Assembly (NCBI RefSeq): GCF_013177695.1
Contig: NZ_WOEY01000037.1
Location: 1-64,000 of the forward strand
Origin: Paraburkholderia solitsugae
Lineage (GTDB): Bacteria > Pseudomonadota > Gammaproteobacteria > Burkholderiales > Burkholderiaceae
DNA length: 64,000 bases
Direction of reading: 5' to 3'
The notes below the pieces were generated by a model. That model made no database searches and was not told the DNA's origin. It saw only the letters and a list, made by a program, of their open reading frames with translations. Positions 47,693 to 56,692 of the stretch are shown piece after piece. Positions within the stretch are counted from its first letter, which is position 1; every line of letters begins with the position of its first letter. Made by a program: the position numbers and the translations under genes.

Positions 47693-48312
47693 TGGCGCGG
47701 GGCAAATTCATAACGTTTGAGGGCATCGACGGTGCCGGCAAAACCACCCACCTGGGCTGGTTTCGCGAACGCCTCGAAGAGAAAGTCGCGAGCACCGGCC
47801 GCTCGGTCGTGATGACGCGCGAGCCGGGCGGCACGCCGCTCGGCGAACAGATCCGCGAGATCGTGCTGCATCAGAAAATGGACCTCGAAACCGAGGCGCT
47901 GCTGATGTTCGCGCTGCGCCGCCAGCATCTGGCCGAAGTGATCGAGCCGGCGCTTGCGCGCGGCGACTGGGTGTTGTCCGACCGTTTCAGCGACGCGACC
48001 TTTGCCTACCAGGGTGGCGGCCGCGGTCTGCCGCGCGACAAGCTCGAAACGCTGGAGCGCTGGGTGCAGGGCGGCTTTCAGCCGGAACTGACGGTGCTGT
48101 TCGACCTGGCGCCGGAAATCGCCAACGAACGGCGCAGCGCCGCGCGCGATCCGGATCGGTTCGAAAGCGAGTCGGAGGCATTTTTCAACCGCACCCGTGC
48201 CGAATATCTGCGCCGCGCGGAAGAAGCACCGTACCGGTTCGCTATCATTGACTCTTCGCAGAGTATTGCGCGCATTCAGAAGCAACTTGAAGAGTTGATC
48301 GCAGTGCTTTGA
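47689..48312 (+). CDS. tmk: thymidylate kinase
   Basis: Phosphorylates dTMP to dTDP, required for DNA precursor supply. The 207-residue protein has the P-loop [10 protein letters not shown] (11-20), the substrate motif [12 protein letters not shown] (about 45-56), and [18 protein letters not shown] (about 96-113) with the conserved DR-F and TYAYQG-like parts. The start is either ATG at 47689, overlapping the mltG stop by 4 bp, or ATG at 47692; the two differ by one Met. It is coupled to mltG upstream and lies 94 bp before holB, with an AT-rich spacer. Confidence 0.97.
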   Translation: MMARGKFITFEGIDGAGKTTHLGWFRERLEEKVASTGRSVVMTREPGGTPLGEQIREIVLHQKMDLETEALLMFALRRQHLAEVIEPALARGDWVLSDRFSDATFAYQGGGRGLPRDKLETLERWVQGGFQPELTVLFDLAPEIANERRSAARDPDRFESESEAFFNRTRAEYLRRAEEAPYRFAIIDSSQSIARIQKQLEELIAVL

Positions 48313-48323
48313 TTTTAAAAGAA

Positions 48324-48340
48324 TATAATCCAGAATTATA
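48324..48340 (+). promoter_or_regulatory. AT-rich palindrome with TATAAT between tmk and holB
   Basis: TATAATCCAGAATTATA is a perfect inverted repeat with 6-bp arms around 5 bp. The left arm is a consensus -10 hexamer, but no clear -35 lies 16-18 bp upstream, so an internal promoter for holB is only possible. Confidence 0.3.
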
Positions 48341-48406
48341 ACAACGGGCGAAGTTCGCTTGAACGCTCATCAAGCGTCGTCAACCGATTGATTTAAAAGA
48401 GAAACG

Positions 48407-49441
48407 ATGATTTATCCGTGGCAAGCCGATGACTGGAACCGCCTTCAGCAGTTGCGTGGGCACTGGCCGCACGCCTTGCTGCTTCATGGCCAGGCGGGGA
48501 TCGGCAAGCTGCGCTTCGCGCAGCACCTGGCGCAAGGGCTTCTGTGCGAGGCCCAGCAGGCCAACGGCGAGCCCTGCGGCGCGTGCGTGGCGTGCAACTG
48601 GTTCACGCAGGGCAATCATCCGGACTATCGGATCATCGTGCCTGAAGCGCTGGCCGCCGAAGCCGGTCTCGGTAACGCCGCAGAGGAAAAAGCCGAGAAG
48701 GCCGACGGCGACGAAGGCAAGAAGACACGCGCGCCCAGCAAGGAGATCAAGATCGAGCAGATTCGTGGCTTGCTCGATTTCGTCGGCGTCGGCTCGCATC
48801 GTGGCGGCGCACGCGTGGTTGTGCTGTATCCCGCCGAGGGGCTGAACATCGCCGCGGCCAACGCGCTCCTGAAAACGCTCGAAGAACCGCCGGCGGGCGT
48901 GGTGTTTTTGATGGTGTCGGCGCGCGTCGACCGCCTGCTGCCCACCATCATCAGCCGTTGCCGCCAATGGCCGATGACGATGCCCGCGCCAGAGGTGGCC
49001 ACGAAGTGGCTCGCCGCGCAAGGCGTCGCCGAAGCGCCCGCGCTGCTCGCCGAAGCCGGCGGCGCGCCGCTCACGGCCCTCGCTCTCGCGAGCGACGAGA
49101 ACCGCGCGCTGCGTGACTGGACCCTCAAGCAACTGGCCGCCGGTGCCGACTGCGACGCCTTTGCCTGTGGCGAGGCGCTGCAGAAGCTGCCGGTGCCGCT
49201 CGTGCTCGGCTGGCTGCAGCGCTGGATGTACGATTTGCTGGCGCAGCGCACGGCCGGCGTGCCGCGCTATTTTCCGCAGGCGTCGACGGCGTTGACGCGC
49301 TGTGCATCGCAAGCCGACGCCAGCGCGTTCGCCCGCTTCATGCGGACCGTGACGCGCCAGCGCGCCGTCGAGAACCATCCGCTGAACGCACGGCTGGTGT
49401 TCGAAGAACTGTTTATCGGCTATCGCGAGCTGTTCGCGTAA
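48407..49441 (+). CDS. holB: DNA polymerase III subunit delta-prime
   Basis: Part of the clamp-loader complex that opens the beta ring on DNA. The 344-residue protein shows the AAA+ fold with a P-loop-like GQAGIGKLRFA (about 26-36), a zinc-binding cysteine cluster near residues 47-65 (CEAQQANGEPCGACVAC), and NALLKTLEEPPAGV plus the arginine-finger motif TIISRCRQWP (about 181-190). An insert of about 30 charged residues (EEKAEKADGDEGKK) lies between the two halves. Position after mltG-tmk supports the call. Delta-prime in most bacteria does not hydrolyse ATP, and the altered P-loop fits. Confidence 0.94.
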   Translation: MIYPWQADDWNRLQQLRGHWPHALLLHGQAGIGKLRFAQHLAQGLLCEAQQANGEPCGACVACNWFTQGNHPDYRIIVPEALAAEAGLGNAAEEKAEKADGDEGKKTRAPSKEIKIEQIRGLLDFVGVGSHRGGARVVVLYPAEGLNIAAANALLKTLEEPPAGVVFLMVSARVDRLLPTIISRCRQWPMTMPAPEVATKWLAAQGVAEAPALLAEAGGAPLTALALASDENRALRDWTLKQLAAGADCDAFACGEALQKLPVPLVLGWLQRWMYDLLAQRTAGVPRYFPQASTALTRCASQADASAFARFMRTVTRQRAVENHPLNARLVFEELFIGYRELFA

Positions 49442-49547
49442 GTCTGTTGATGGCGGACGGTCCGGCCGGGGTAAGCCCGCCTGACTGCGCCGCGCCCACC
49501 CCTGCGAGCGTCCGCTGAATCGTCTTCCACCTCACGTCCAAAGCACC

Positions 49548-50066
49548 ATGAGCCTTTCCTACCGCGATGCCACGCTCGACGATCTGCCCGCGATCGTCGC
49601 CATCTACAACTCGACCGTGCCGTCGCGGCAAGTCACGGCCGATCTGGAGCCGGTGAGCGTCGAAAGCCGTCTGGCGTGGTTTCACGCACATGGCCCGCAA
49701 AAACGCCCCCTGTGGGTGGTCGAAGATCCGCAGCAGGCGGGCCGCGTAATCGCATGGCTGAGCTTCTCCGACTTCTACGGCCGCCCGGCCTATCTGCGGA
49801 CCGCCGAAGTCAGCATCTATCTGGACGAAAGCGCACGCGGCAAGGGGCTCGGCAAGCAACTGCTGGCGGCATCGCTCGCGGTGGCGCCGGCGCTCGGCAT
49901 CGACACGGTGCTGGGCTTTATCTTCGGCCACAATGACGCGAGCCTGCGCCTGTTCCGCGGCTTCGGTTTCGACACGTGGGGGTCGCTCCCGCGCGTTGCG
50001 GTGCTGGACGGCGTGGAGCGCGATCTGGTGATTCTCGGCAAGCGGCTCGACGCGGCCGCCGCCTGA
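49548..50066 (+). CDS. GNAT family N-acetyltransferase, phosphinothricin acetyltransferase-like
   Basis: A 172-residue acetyltransferase of the PAT/MnaT type. The acetyl-CoA binding loop ESARGKGLGKQLLAASLAVA (about 92-111) and the initial SYRDATLDDLPAIVAIYN (about 3-20) match the family. The later FIFGHNDASLRLFRGFGFD (about 125-143) is the conserved core strand-helix with the NxAS-like segment. Substrates in this family include phosphinothricin, methionine sulphoximine and simple amines or amino acids; the actual substrate is not predictable. It lies between holB and tatD, on the same strand with gaps of 106 and 46 bp. Confidence 0.9.
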   Translation: MSLSYRDATLDDLPAIVAIYNSTVPSRQVTADLEPVSVESRLAWFHAHGPQKRPLWVVEDPQQAGRVIAWLSFSDFYGRPAYLRTAEVSIYLDESARGKGLGKQLLAASLAVAPALGIDTVLGFIFGHNDASLRLFRGFGFDTWGSLPRVAVLDGVERDLVILGKRLDAAAA

Positions 50067-50112
50067 TTTGCAGCCAGATTCACATCAAGCTATTTACCCG
50101 CAGGACATCATC

Positions 50113-50904
50113 ATGTTTGTCGATTCGCACTGCCACATCAACTTCGAAGGACTCGCCGACCGCCTGCCGCAGGTGCTCGAGAACATGCGCAGCCATTCGG
50201 TGACGCATGCGCTGTGCGTCTCGGTCGACCTGGAGACGCTGCCGTCTGTCCTCGCGATCGCCAGCCAGTACGAGAACGTGTATGCGTCGGTCGGGGTGCA
50301 TCCGGATCATGAGGATATGCGCGAGCCGAGTCTCGCCGAACTCATTGAGCTGGCTGAGCATCCGAAGGTGGTCGCGATCGGCGAGACCGGCCTCGACTAC
50401 TACCGCCTGGAAGGCCGCACGATCGCGGATATGGAATGGCAGCGCGAGCGCTTTCGCACTCACATCCGCGCGGCGCACGCCACCAGGAAGCCGCTGATCA
50501 TCCACACGCGTTCGTCGGCGGAAGACACGCTGCGTATCATGGCCGAGGAGCGCGCGAGCGAGCCGGGCGGCGTGATGCATTGCTTCACCGAGCCGTGGGC
50601 GGTGGCCGAGCAGGCGCTGGCGCAGAATTTTTACATTTCGCTGTCGGGCATCGTCACGTTCAAGAGCGCGACCGACGTGCAGGACGTCGCGCGCCGCGTG
50701 CCGCTTGAGCGTTTGCTGATCGAAACCGACTCGCCGTACCTCGCGCCGGTGCCGTACCGCGGCAAGCCTAATGAACCTGCGTACGTAAGTTATGTCGGAC
50801 GCTTCATCGCGCAACAACGCGAGATGCCGGATACGGCGCTGGCCGCCGCGACGACACAAAACTTCTTCCGGCTCTTCAAGATTCCCGCGCCCGTTGGTGT
50901 GTGA
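50113..50904 (+). CDS. TatD family metal-dependent hydrolase (deoxyribonuclease)
   Basis: A 263-residue member of the TatD amidohydrolase superfamily, with the metal-binding motifs DSHCHINFEGL (about 4-14) and VAIGETGLDYYR (about 91-102). Further ones are IIHTRSSAEDTLR (about 132-144), HCFTEPW and IETDSPYLAPVPYRGKPNEP (about 203-222). TatD enzymes are 3'-5' exonucleases or phosphodiesterases, involved in DNA repair or quality control. The ATG at 50113 begins the conserved sequence; the open frame from 50068 has no support. It follows holB and GNAT genes, the common position of a tatD paralogue (ycfH-like) in this group. Confidence 0.94.
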   Translation: MFVDSHCHINFEGLADRLPQVLENMRSHSVTHALCVSVDLETLPSVLAIASQYENVYASVGVHPDHEDMREPSLAELIELAEHPKVVAIGETGLDYYRLEGRTIADMEWQRERFRTHIRAAHATRKPLIIHTRSSAEDTLRIMAEERASEPGGVMHCFTEPWAVAEQALAQNFYISLSGIVTFKSATDVQDVARRVPLERLLIETDSPYLAPVPYRGKPNEPAYVSYVGRFIAQQREMPDTALAAATTQNFFRLFKIPAPVGV

Positions 50905-50956
50905 TCGGTAAAGTTAATAAATATCAAATGGATAGGAAAGTTTCCTAAAGTAAAAC

Positions 50957-51697
50957 ATGACAAATTATTCGACTTCGACCGCAGCGTTTCAAGAGACTTC
51001 AGCGGTGCAAACCGCGCTCGGTTCGGCACGCCGCAGCGCATCGCGCCTTGCGCTGGCCGCCACGCTCGCCTGCGCCGCGCTGACTTCGCTGGTCGCTTCG
51101 CCGGTTCAGGCAGCACCGATCGACTCGCTCATCAAGTCGGTCAAATTCGACGACGTCGACGGCGTCAACAAGCTGCTCGCCAAGGGCATGGATCCGAACA
51201 GCGTCGACAATCAGGGCTTCCCGCTGCTGGTGATCGCCGCGCGCGAGAAGTCGGACAAGGTGGGTGCCGCGCTGCTCGCCAATCCGAAGACCAACATCGA
51301 GATCCAGGACAAGGCCGGCGAGAACGCGATGATGATGGCCGCGCTGAACGGCGATCTTGACTTCGTCAACCTGCTGATCGCGAAAGACGCCGAAGTCAAC
51401 AAGAAGGGCTGGGCGCCACTGCACTACGCGGCCGCGAACGGCCACGACGATATCGTCAAGGTGCTGCTCGACCATTCGGCCTATGTCGACACCGGCTCGC
51501 CGAACGGCACCACGCCGCTGATGATGGCCGCACGTGGCGGTCATGTGTCGACGGTGAAGCTTCTGCTCGACAACGGCGCGGACCTCACGGTGAAGAACCA
51601 GATCGGCCTGACCGCGCTCGATTTCGCGAAGACCTACAAGGAGCCGGACGTGGTCGAAGGACTCACTGCGCGCCTGCAGCAGATGCAACAGAAGTGA
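50957..51697 (+). CDS. exported ankyrin-repeat protein
   Basis: A 246-residue protein with about five ankyrin repeats. Repeats can be seen as PNSVDNQGFPLLVIAAREKS, GENAMMMAALNGDLDFVNLL, GWAPLHYAAANGHDDIVKVL and NGTTPLMMAARGGHVSTVKL, each ending in a LL-style helix. The N-terminus has a long hydrophobic region (about 26-50) ending with a possible signal peptidase site SPVQA, so export to the periplasm is likely. Ankyrin repeats mediate protein binding; the partner is unknown. The start could be the ATG at 50957. It is separated from the Rap1a-type gene by a spacer with tandem repeats. Confidence 0.9.
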   Translation: MTNYSTSTAAFQETSAVQTALGSARRSASRLALAATLACAALTSLVASPVQAAPIDSLIKSVKFDDVDGVNKLLAKGMDPNSVDNQGFPLLVIAAREKSDKVGAALLANPKTNIEIQDKAGENAMMMAALNGDLDFVNLLIAKDAEVNKKGWAPLHYAAANGHDDIVKVLLDHSAYVDTGSPNGTTPLMMAARGGHVSTVKLLLDNGADLTVKNQIGLTALDFAKTYKEPDVVEGLTARLQQMQQK

Positions 51698-51715
51698 TCT
51701 GTGTGAAAAACCGGT

Positions 51716-51775
51716 GCGCCGGCCGCCGGAGCGCCGGCCGCCGGGATGCCAGCCGCCGGAGCACCGGGCCGCACA
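51716..51775. repeat. four tandem 15-bp GC-rich units
   Basis: Units at 51716-51730, 51731-51745, 51746-51760 and 51761-51775 share GCGCCGGCCGCCGGA with one to seven changes. The repeat would encode a Pro-Ala-Ala-Gly peptide on the minus strand, but no supported gene covers it. Confidence 0.6.
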
Positions 51776-51913
51776 AATTTGCCTGAAGATAGCGGCTGCT
51801 GGCATGCCTGCCGCTTCGCAAAACAGTGCAGAATGGCGACTTGGCGTGCTACGAGGCGCGCCGGTTCGATGCGGCGCAAGACCGCCTGATAAACGACCCT
51901 GGAAAGGAACACC

Positions 51914-52270
51914 ATGCTGCGGGCTTTGATTTTCGCCAGCGCGCTTGCCGTACCGCTAACGGCAGCCGCGTTTACGGGAGGCGACCTCAACAAGCTGTGC
52001 ACGAAAACCGATGTGGCATCGCGTAGCGCGTGTGCCGCCTATATCGAAGGCGCCGCGGACGGCATCTTCAACACGATTGACGCGATCGGCGGCACCACCG
52101 GGCCGCGCGTCGGCCAGTACTACTGCCTGCCACCTGACGCGCGTTCGGCGCAACTCACCGACGCGGTACGCAAGTACATCGCTGAAAATCCGATCGTCGC
52201 GGGCTATAACGCCAGTACGGCGATCTCGCTGGGGCTCGGCAAGGCATTTCCTTGCAAGAGCGGCAACTGA
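51914..52270 (+). CDS. Rap1a/Tai-type secreted protein
   Basis: A 118-residue exported protein. The signal peptide is residues 1-19 (ending TAAAF) and the mature part has four cysteines: KLCTKTD, SACAAYIEGAADG, YYCLPPDA and FPCKSGN. The sequence resembles the Rap1a/Tai family, which in Serratia and other bacteria contains periplasmic immunity proteins for type VI secretion amidase effectors. No type VI gene or amidase is near, so the immunity function is not supported here; many orphan members exist in Burkholderiales. It has an AAGGA ribosome-binding site. Confidence 0.75.
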   Translation: MLRALIFASALAVPLTAAAFTGGDLNKLCTKTDVASRSACAAYIEGAADGIFNTIDAIGGTTGPRVGQYYCLPPDARSAQLTDAVRKYIAENPIVAGYNASTAISLGLGKAFPCKSGN

Positions 52271-52623
52271 TCGCGTAGTTGGTTTGAAATTTGACATGAT
52301 TCGCGGCTGAAGTCTGTGCCGCGTGCCTGCTTTCATGCCGGCTCAAAGCCGGCCGCCCACGCCTGGAAGCCGCCAACCCTCGACGATCTCCGTCGTATCG
52401 CCGAAGCCTCACTCCATTTCAGATGGCAGTGATGCGCCAGTCAGGGGCAACTGACCGGGCACTACAGCAGTCGAACCGTCCATCTACGCCACGAACCCGA
52501 CGCGGTTTCGTCTGCCCGGCCGGCCTCACCGGCTAGCTTTCGCTTTAGCGTTGTCGTGCGGAAGCCGGCGAAGTGTTCTACGGCACATCGTCCGCGTCGC
52601 GCGAATCAAGGAGGACTACCAAC
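52271..52623. other. intergenic region upstream of otsA
   Basis: A 353-bp spacer. It contains a perfect hairpin GCCGGCT-CAA-AGCCGGC at 52337-52353, without T-tract, and an excellent AAGGAGG ribosome-binding site just before otsA. No supported gene is present and no clear promoter could be picked by eye. Confidence 0.5.
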
Positions 52624-54036
52624 ATGGGTCGACTGATCGTCGTGTCGAATCGCGTCGCAACGCCGACGGAAACCAAGGGGTCGGCGGGTGGCCTCGCGGT
52701 CGGCGTATTCGGCGCGCTGAAGGATGCGGGAGGCGTGTGGTTCGGCTGGAGCGGCGACGTGGTGAGCGAGACCGTCGCCAACGCCGGTCCGACGCTGGAG
52801 CAGGACGGCGCGGTGACCTTCGCGACCGTCGGCCTCACGCGCAAGGATTATGACCAGTACTACCGCGGCTTTTCAAACGCGACGCTATGGCCGGTATTCC
52901 ACTACCGCAACGACCTCGCGCGCTACGAGCGCGACGAGTATGCGGGCTACCGGCGTGTCAACGCATGGCTCGCGCACAAGCTGATCAAGCTGCTCGAACC
53001 CGACGACGTGATCTGGATTCACGACTACCATCTGATCCCGTTCGCCGAAGCGCTGCGCTCCGAAGGCATCACGAACCGCATCGGTTTCTTCCTGCACATT
53101 CCGTTTCCCGCGCCGCAGATTCTGCTCAACATTCCGCCGCACGAAGAGTTAGTGAAATCGCTGTCGTGCTATGACCTGCTGGGCTTCCAGACCGCGACCG
53201 ATGAACTCGCGTTCCACGACTACGTGACGCGCCACGCGCGCGGCACCGTGAGCGAGGGCAATCACGTCGAAGCCTTCGGCCGCAAGCTGCGCACGGGCGT
53301 CTATCGGATCGGCGTGTTCCCCGATGAAATCGCCGAACAGGCCAAGCGCTACGAAAGCCGCCAGCACGTGCTCGACCTGAAGCAGAGTCTGGAGGGCCGC
53401 AAGCTGATCATGAGCGTCGACCGGCTCGATTATTCGAAGGGGCTCGTTGAACGTTTTCGCGCCTTCGAGCAGTTGCTGGAACGCTCGCCCGAATGGCGCG
53501 GCAACGTCACGCTGGTGCAGATCGCGCCGCCGACCCGTTCGGACGTCGCCACCTATCAGAAGATCCGTCAGGATCTCGAATACGAAGCGGGGCGCATCAA
53601 CGGCCGTTATTCGGGCCTCGACTACACGCCGATCCGCTATCTGAATCAGCAGTACGACCGCTGGAAGCTGATGTCGCTGTTTCGCGAGTCGCAGATCGGC
53701 TTTGTCACGCCGTTGCATGACGGTATGAACCTGGTCGCGAAGGAGTATGTCGCGGCGCAAAATCCCGACGATCCGGGCGTGCTAGTGTTGTCGATTTTCG
53801 CGGGCGCCGCCGCGGAGTTGACCGGCGCGCTGCTGGTCAATCCACACGATGCGATTGGCATGTGCGAAGCCTTGCAGCGCGCGTTGCAAATGCCGCTCGA
53901 TGCGCGCCAGCGACGTCACGAGATCAACATGGCGGCGCTGCGCAAGAACGATCTCGGTGTGTGGCGCGATACCTTCCTGAACGATTTGCGCAGCGTCCCC
54001 ATGCAGAAGCCGGGCAAAGGCGGCGGGCATAACTAA
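52624..54036 (+). CDS. otsA: alpha,alpha-trehalose-6-phosphate synthase
   Basis: GT20 glycosyltransferase making trehalose-6-phosphate from UDP-glucose and glucose-6-phosphate, for osmotic and stress protection. The 470-residue protein has SNRVATPTE and GGLAVGVFGALK at the N-terminus, then DYHLIPFAEALR (about 136-147) and HIPFPAPQILL. It also has the UDP-binding lysine region DRLDYSKGLVERFRAFEQL (about 266-284) and DGMNLVAKEYVAAQ (about 366-379). The ATG at 52624 has an ideal AAGGAGGA ribosome-binding site; the frame open from 52573 adds nothing conserved. The matching phosphatase otsB is not adjacent in this window. Confidence 0.95.
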   Translation: MGRLIVVSNRVATPTETKGSAGGLAVGVFGALKDAGGVWFGWSGDVVSETVANAGPTLEQDGAVTFATVGLTRKDYDQYYRGFSNATLWPVFHYRNDLARYERDEYAGYRRVNAWLAHKLIKLLEPDDVIWIHDYHLIPFAEALRSEGITNRIGFFLHIPFPAPQILLNIPPHEELVKSLSCYDLLGFQTATDELAFHDYVTRHARGTVSEGNHVEAFGRKLRTGVYRIGVFPDEIAEQAKRYESRQHVLDLKQSLEGRKLIMSVDRLDYSKGLVERFRAFEQLLERSPEWRGNVTLVQIAPPTRSDVATYQKIRQDLEYEAGRINGRYSGLDYTPIRYLNQQYDRWKLMSLFRESQIGFVTPLHDGMNLVAKEYVAAQNPDDPGVLVLSIFAGAAAELTGALLVNPHDAIGMCEALQRALQMPLDARQRRHEINMAALRKNDLGVWRDTFLNDLRSVPMQKPGKGGGHN

Positions 54037-54109
54037 TGATAATGATGCGTTTGAACGAAGTTGTTTTACTGAGGGTTCGACAGCGCGCGCCGGTTCGAAA
54101 GGTGGCCGC

Positions 54110-55282
54110 GTGCTGAGGACGCTGGCCATCGCGGGGTATCGGTCGCTGCGCGAGTTGATCGTGCCGCTCGGGCAATTGAATGTCATCACGGGTGCGAATG
54201 GCAGCGGGAAATCGAGCGTCTATCGCTCGCTGCGTTTGCTGGCTGAGACCGCGCGCGGCGGCGTGATTACGTCGCTCGCGCGTGCAGGCGGATTGCAATC
54301 CACGTTGTGGGCCGGGCCTGAACGGTTCTCGCGCGCGGTGCTGGCCGGCGAATTGCCAGTCGAGGGCACGCGCCGCAAAGAGCCGGTGAGTTTGCGGCTG
54401 GGGTTTTCCGGCGATCAGTTCGGTTATGCGATCGATCTCGGGTAGCCACAATCTGAAAAGCCGCCGAGCAAGTTCCAACTGGATCCGATGATCAAACGCG
54501 AGTGCATCTGGAGCGGACCTGTATTGCGGCCCGCCGCGTTGCTGGTCGACCGTCGCGGCCCGGCGATCTACACGCGCGATGACGACGGTCGTGACTGGCA
54601 AGCCATCCCCCAGCCCGTCGCCAGCTTCGACAGCATGATGACGGAGTTCTCCGACCCACGGACCGCCCCTGAGATGATCACGGTGCGCGAGCAGATTCGC
54701 TCGTGGCGCTTCTACGACCACTTCCGCACCGATGCCGAAGCGGCCGCGCGTCTGTCACAAATCGGTACGCACACACCAGTGCTTTCGAACGACGGCGCGG
54801 ACCTCGCCGCGGCCATGCAAACCATTCGCGAGATCGGCGACCCGGTTGCGCTCGATGTCGCCATCGACGACGCCTTCCCGGGTTCGCGCCTCGACATCGC
54901 AACTCAGGACGGCCGCTTCGAGGTGTCGATGCAGCAACACGGCCTGCTGCGGCCGCTGAAGGGCGCGGAACTGTCGGACGGCACCTTGCGTTACCTGTTG
55001 CTGGTAGCCGCGCTGTTGACGCCGCGTCCGCCCGCGCTGCTGGTGCTGAACGAACCGGAGACGAGCTTGCATCCGGATCTGCTGCCGGCGCTGGCGCGCC
55101 TGATCGCACGGGCCTCCGCGCATTCCCAGGTGCTGGTGGTGTCGCACGCAGCGCGTCTGATCGCGGCGCTCGAACGGGAGGACGGCAGCCAGTCGATCGT
55201 GCTCGAAAAGCACTTCGGCGCTACGCGCATCGCCGATGCGGACGATCGCGACCTGCCGGCCTGGAAATGGCCGGCGCGATAG
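54110..55282 (+). pseudogene. AAA family ATPase (AAA_21/OLD-like) interrupted by an in-frame TAG
   Basis: One reading frame covers a complete ABC-like ATPase except for a single TAG at 54443-54445. The first part (GTG start at 54110 with an AAAGGTGG ribosome-binding site, 111 residues) has the opening MLRTLAIAGYRSLRELIV and Walker A TGANGSGKSS (27-36). The second part (from codon 113; the ATG at 54488 is the next possible start) contains the signature-like LSDGTLRYLLLVAALL, the Walker B ALLVLNEPETSLHP, and the His-loop QVLVVSHAARLIAALE. The reading frame is unchanged across the stop, and the flanking residues are typical of the uninterrupted family. A TTG or CTG to TAG change is the simplest explanation, unless it is a sequencing error or is read through. 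It follows otsA by 73 bp. Confidence 0.8.
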
Positions 55283-55515
55283 TGGCGGACGGGCGAATAA
55301 TGAGCGCCAGCGGATGTAATCTGAATGTAACATTGCACTGGAATTGCAAAGCCAAGGGCTTTTTGTTGCGCCCTGATGAATAATGCTTTGATGCGGATGG
55401 TGCAAGCGGACGCCCGGCGTTCACTGCATTGATGGAGAAGGCCAGGTGCTGCCCTACACAGCGCCGCTGACGTGCACCGCCATCGGCGCTAGCCGTCAGT
55501 TCACGGAGACAAAAT

Positions 55516-56583
55516 ATGAAAATTGCGCAGATCGCCCCCTTGACCGAATCGGTGCCGCCGAAGCTATACGGCGGCACGGAGCGCGTCGTGTCTTATATCA
55601 CCGAGGCGCTGGTTGAACTCGGCCATGACGTGACGCTGTTCGCGAGCGGCGACTCCGTCACCAGTGCAAAGCTCGAACCCGTCTGGCCGCGCGCGCTGCG
55701 TCTGGACCCGGGTATCCGCGACCGCATCGCGCCCCATATGCTGCTGATGGAACTGGTGCGCCGCCAGGCCGAGAACTTCGACGTGCTGCATTTTCACCTC
55801 GACTATTACTCGTTTTCGGTCTTTAAGCGCCAGGAGACCCCCTTCGTCACTACGATGCATGGCCGCCTCGATCTGCCCGAGCAACAGCCGGTGTTCGACA
55901 CCTTCAATACCGCGCCGGTGATTTCGATCTCGAATTCACAGCGTCATCCGTTGCCGCAGGCCAAGTGGCTCACCACCGTCTATCACGGTCTGCCGGAGCA
56001 GCTCTACACGCCGCAGCCGGTCGAGCAGAAGTACCTCGCGTTTCTCGGCCGTATCTCGCCGGAAAAACGGGTCGATACCGCGATCCGGATTGCCGGGCGC
56101 TGCGGGATGCCGATTCGCATCGCCGCGAAAGTGGATGCCGCCGACCGCGAATACTTTGAGCGCGAGATCCGGCCGTTGCTGGACCTGCCGCATGTCGAGT
56201 TCATCGGCGAGATCACGGATAACCAGAAGGCCGAGTTTCTATCGGGCGCGCATGCACTGCTTTTCCCGATCGACTGGCCGGAGCCGTTCGGCCTGGTGAT
56301 GATCGAAGCGATGGCGTGCGGCACGCCGGTGATCGCGTTTAACCGCGGCTCGGTGCCGGAAGTGCTGGACGACGGTGTGACAGGCTTTATCGTCGAAGAC
56401 GAGATCGGCGCGGTGGCGGCGGTCAACCGCCTGCACAAGGTGCCGCGGGCGGGTGTGCGGCAACGCTTCGAGGAGCGGTTCACGTCGCACCGGATGGCGC
56501 AGCAGTATGTGGATGCGTATCAGTCGGTGATTCGCGCGCAGAAGCGTTCGCGCTTCAAGGTGATCGATACGTCGGGAGGCTGA
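55516..56583 (+). CDS. GT4 family glycosyltransferase
   Basis: A 355-residue GT4 glycosyltransferase with a GT-B fold. The N-terminal half begins MKIAQIAPLTESVPPKLYGG and includes VTTMHGRLDLP and TVYHGLPEQLY. The C-terminal half has FLGRISPEKRVDTAIRIAGR (about 176-195) and the nucleotide-sugar binding EPFGLVMIEAMACGTPVIAF (about 256-275). It transfers a hexose from a nucleotide sugar, but acceptor and sugar are not known. The position after otsA and near an exopolysaccharide locus hints at carbohydrate metabolism. The AAATATG start has a GGAGACAAA ribosome-binding site. It ends at a strong terminator. Confidence 0.93.
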   Translation: MKIAQIAPLTESVPPKLYGGTERVVSYITEALVELGHDVTLFASGDSVTSAKLEPVWPRALRLDPGIRDRIAPHMLLMELVRRQAENFDVLHFHLDYYSFSVFKRQETPFVTTMHGRLDLPEQQPVFDTFNTAPVISISNSQRHPLPQAKWLTTVYHGLPEQLYTPQPVEQKYLAFLGRISPEKRVDTAIRIAGRCGMPIRIAAKVDAADREYFEREIRPLLDLPHVEFIGEITDNQKAEFLSGAHALLFPIDWPEPFGLVMIEAMACGTPVIAFNRGSVPEVLDDGVTGFIVEDEIGAVAAVNRLHKVPRAGVRQRFEERFTSHRMAQQYVDAYQSVIRAQKRSRFKVIDTSGG

Positions 56584-56614
56584 GGGCAGTAGCGCGGGCT
56601 CACACGGCAGCTTG

Positions 56615-56655
56615 AAAAAGAACGGCGATGGGCCATACGCATCGCCGTTTTTTAT
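56615..56655 (+). terminator. rho-independent terminator after the GT4 gene
   Basis: AACGGCGATG pairs with CATCGCCGTT and is followed by TTTTTT. Confidence 0.9.
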
Positions 56656-56692
56656 TGCCGCTGCCTTCAGGGCCCACGCACGAATAGTGCGC

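Noticed and set aside
51716..51775. CRISPR array
   Set aside because: The units are contiguous 15-bp tandem repeats with no spacers, and no cas genes are in the window.
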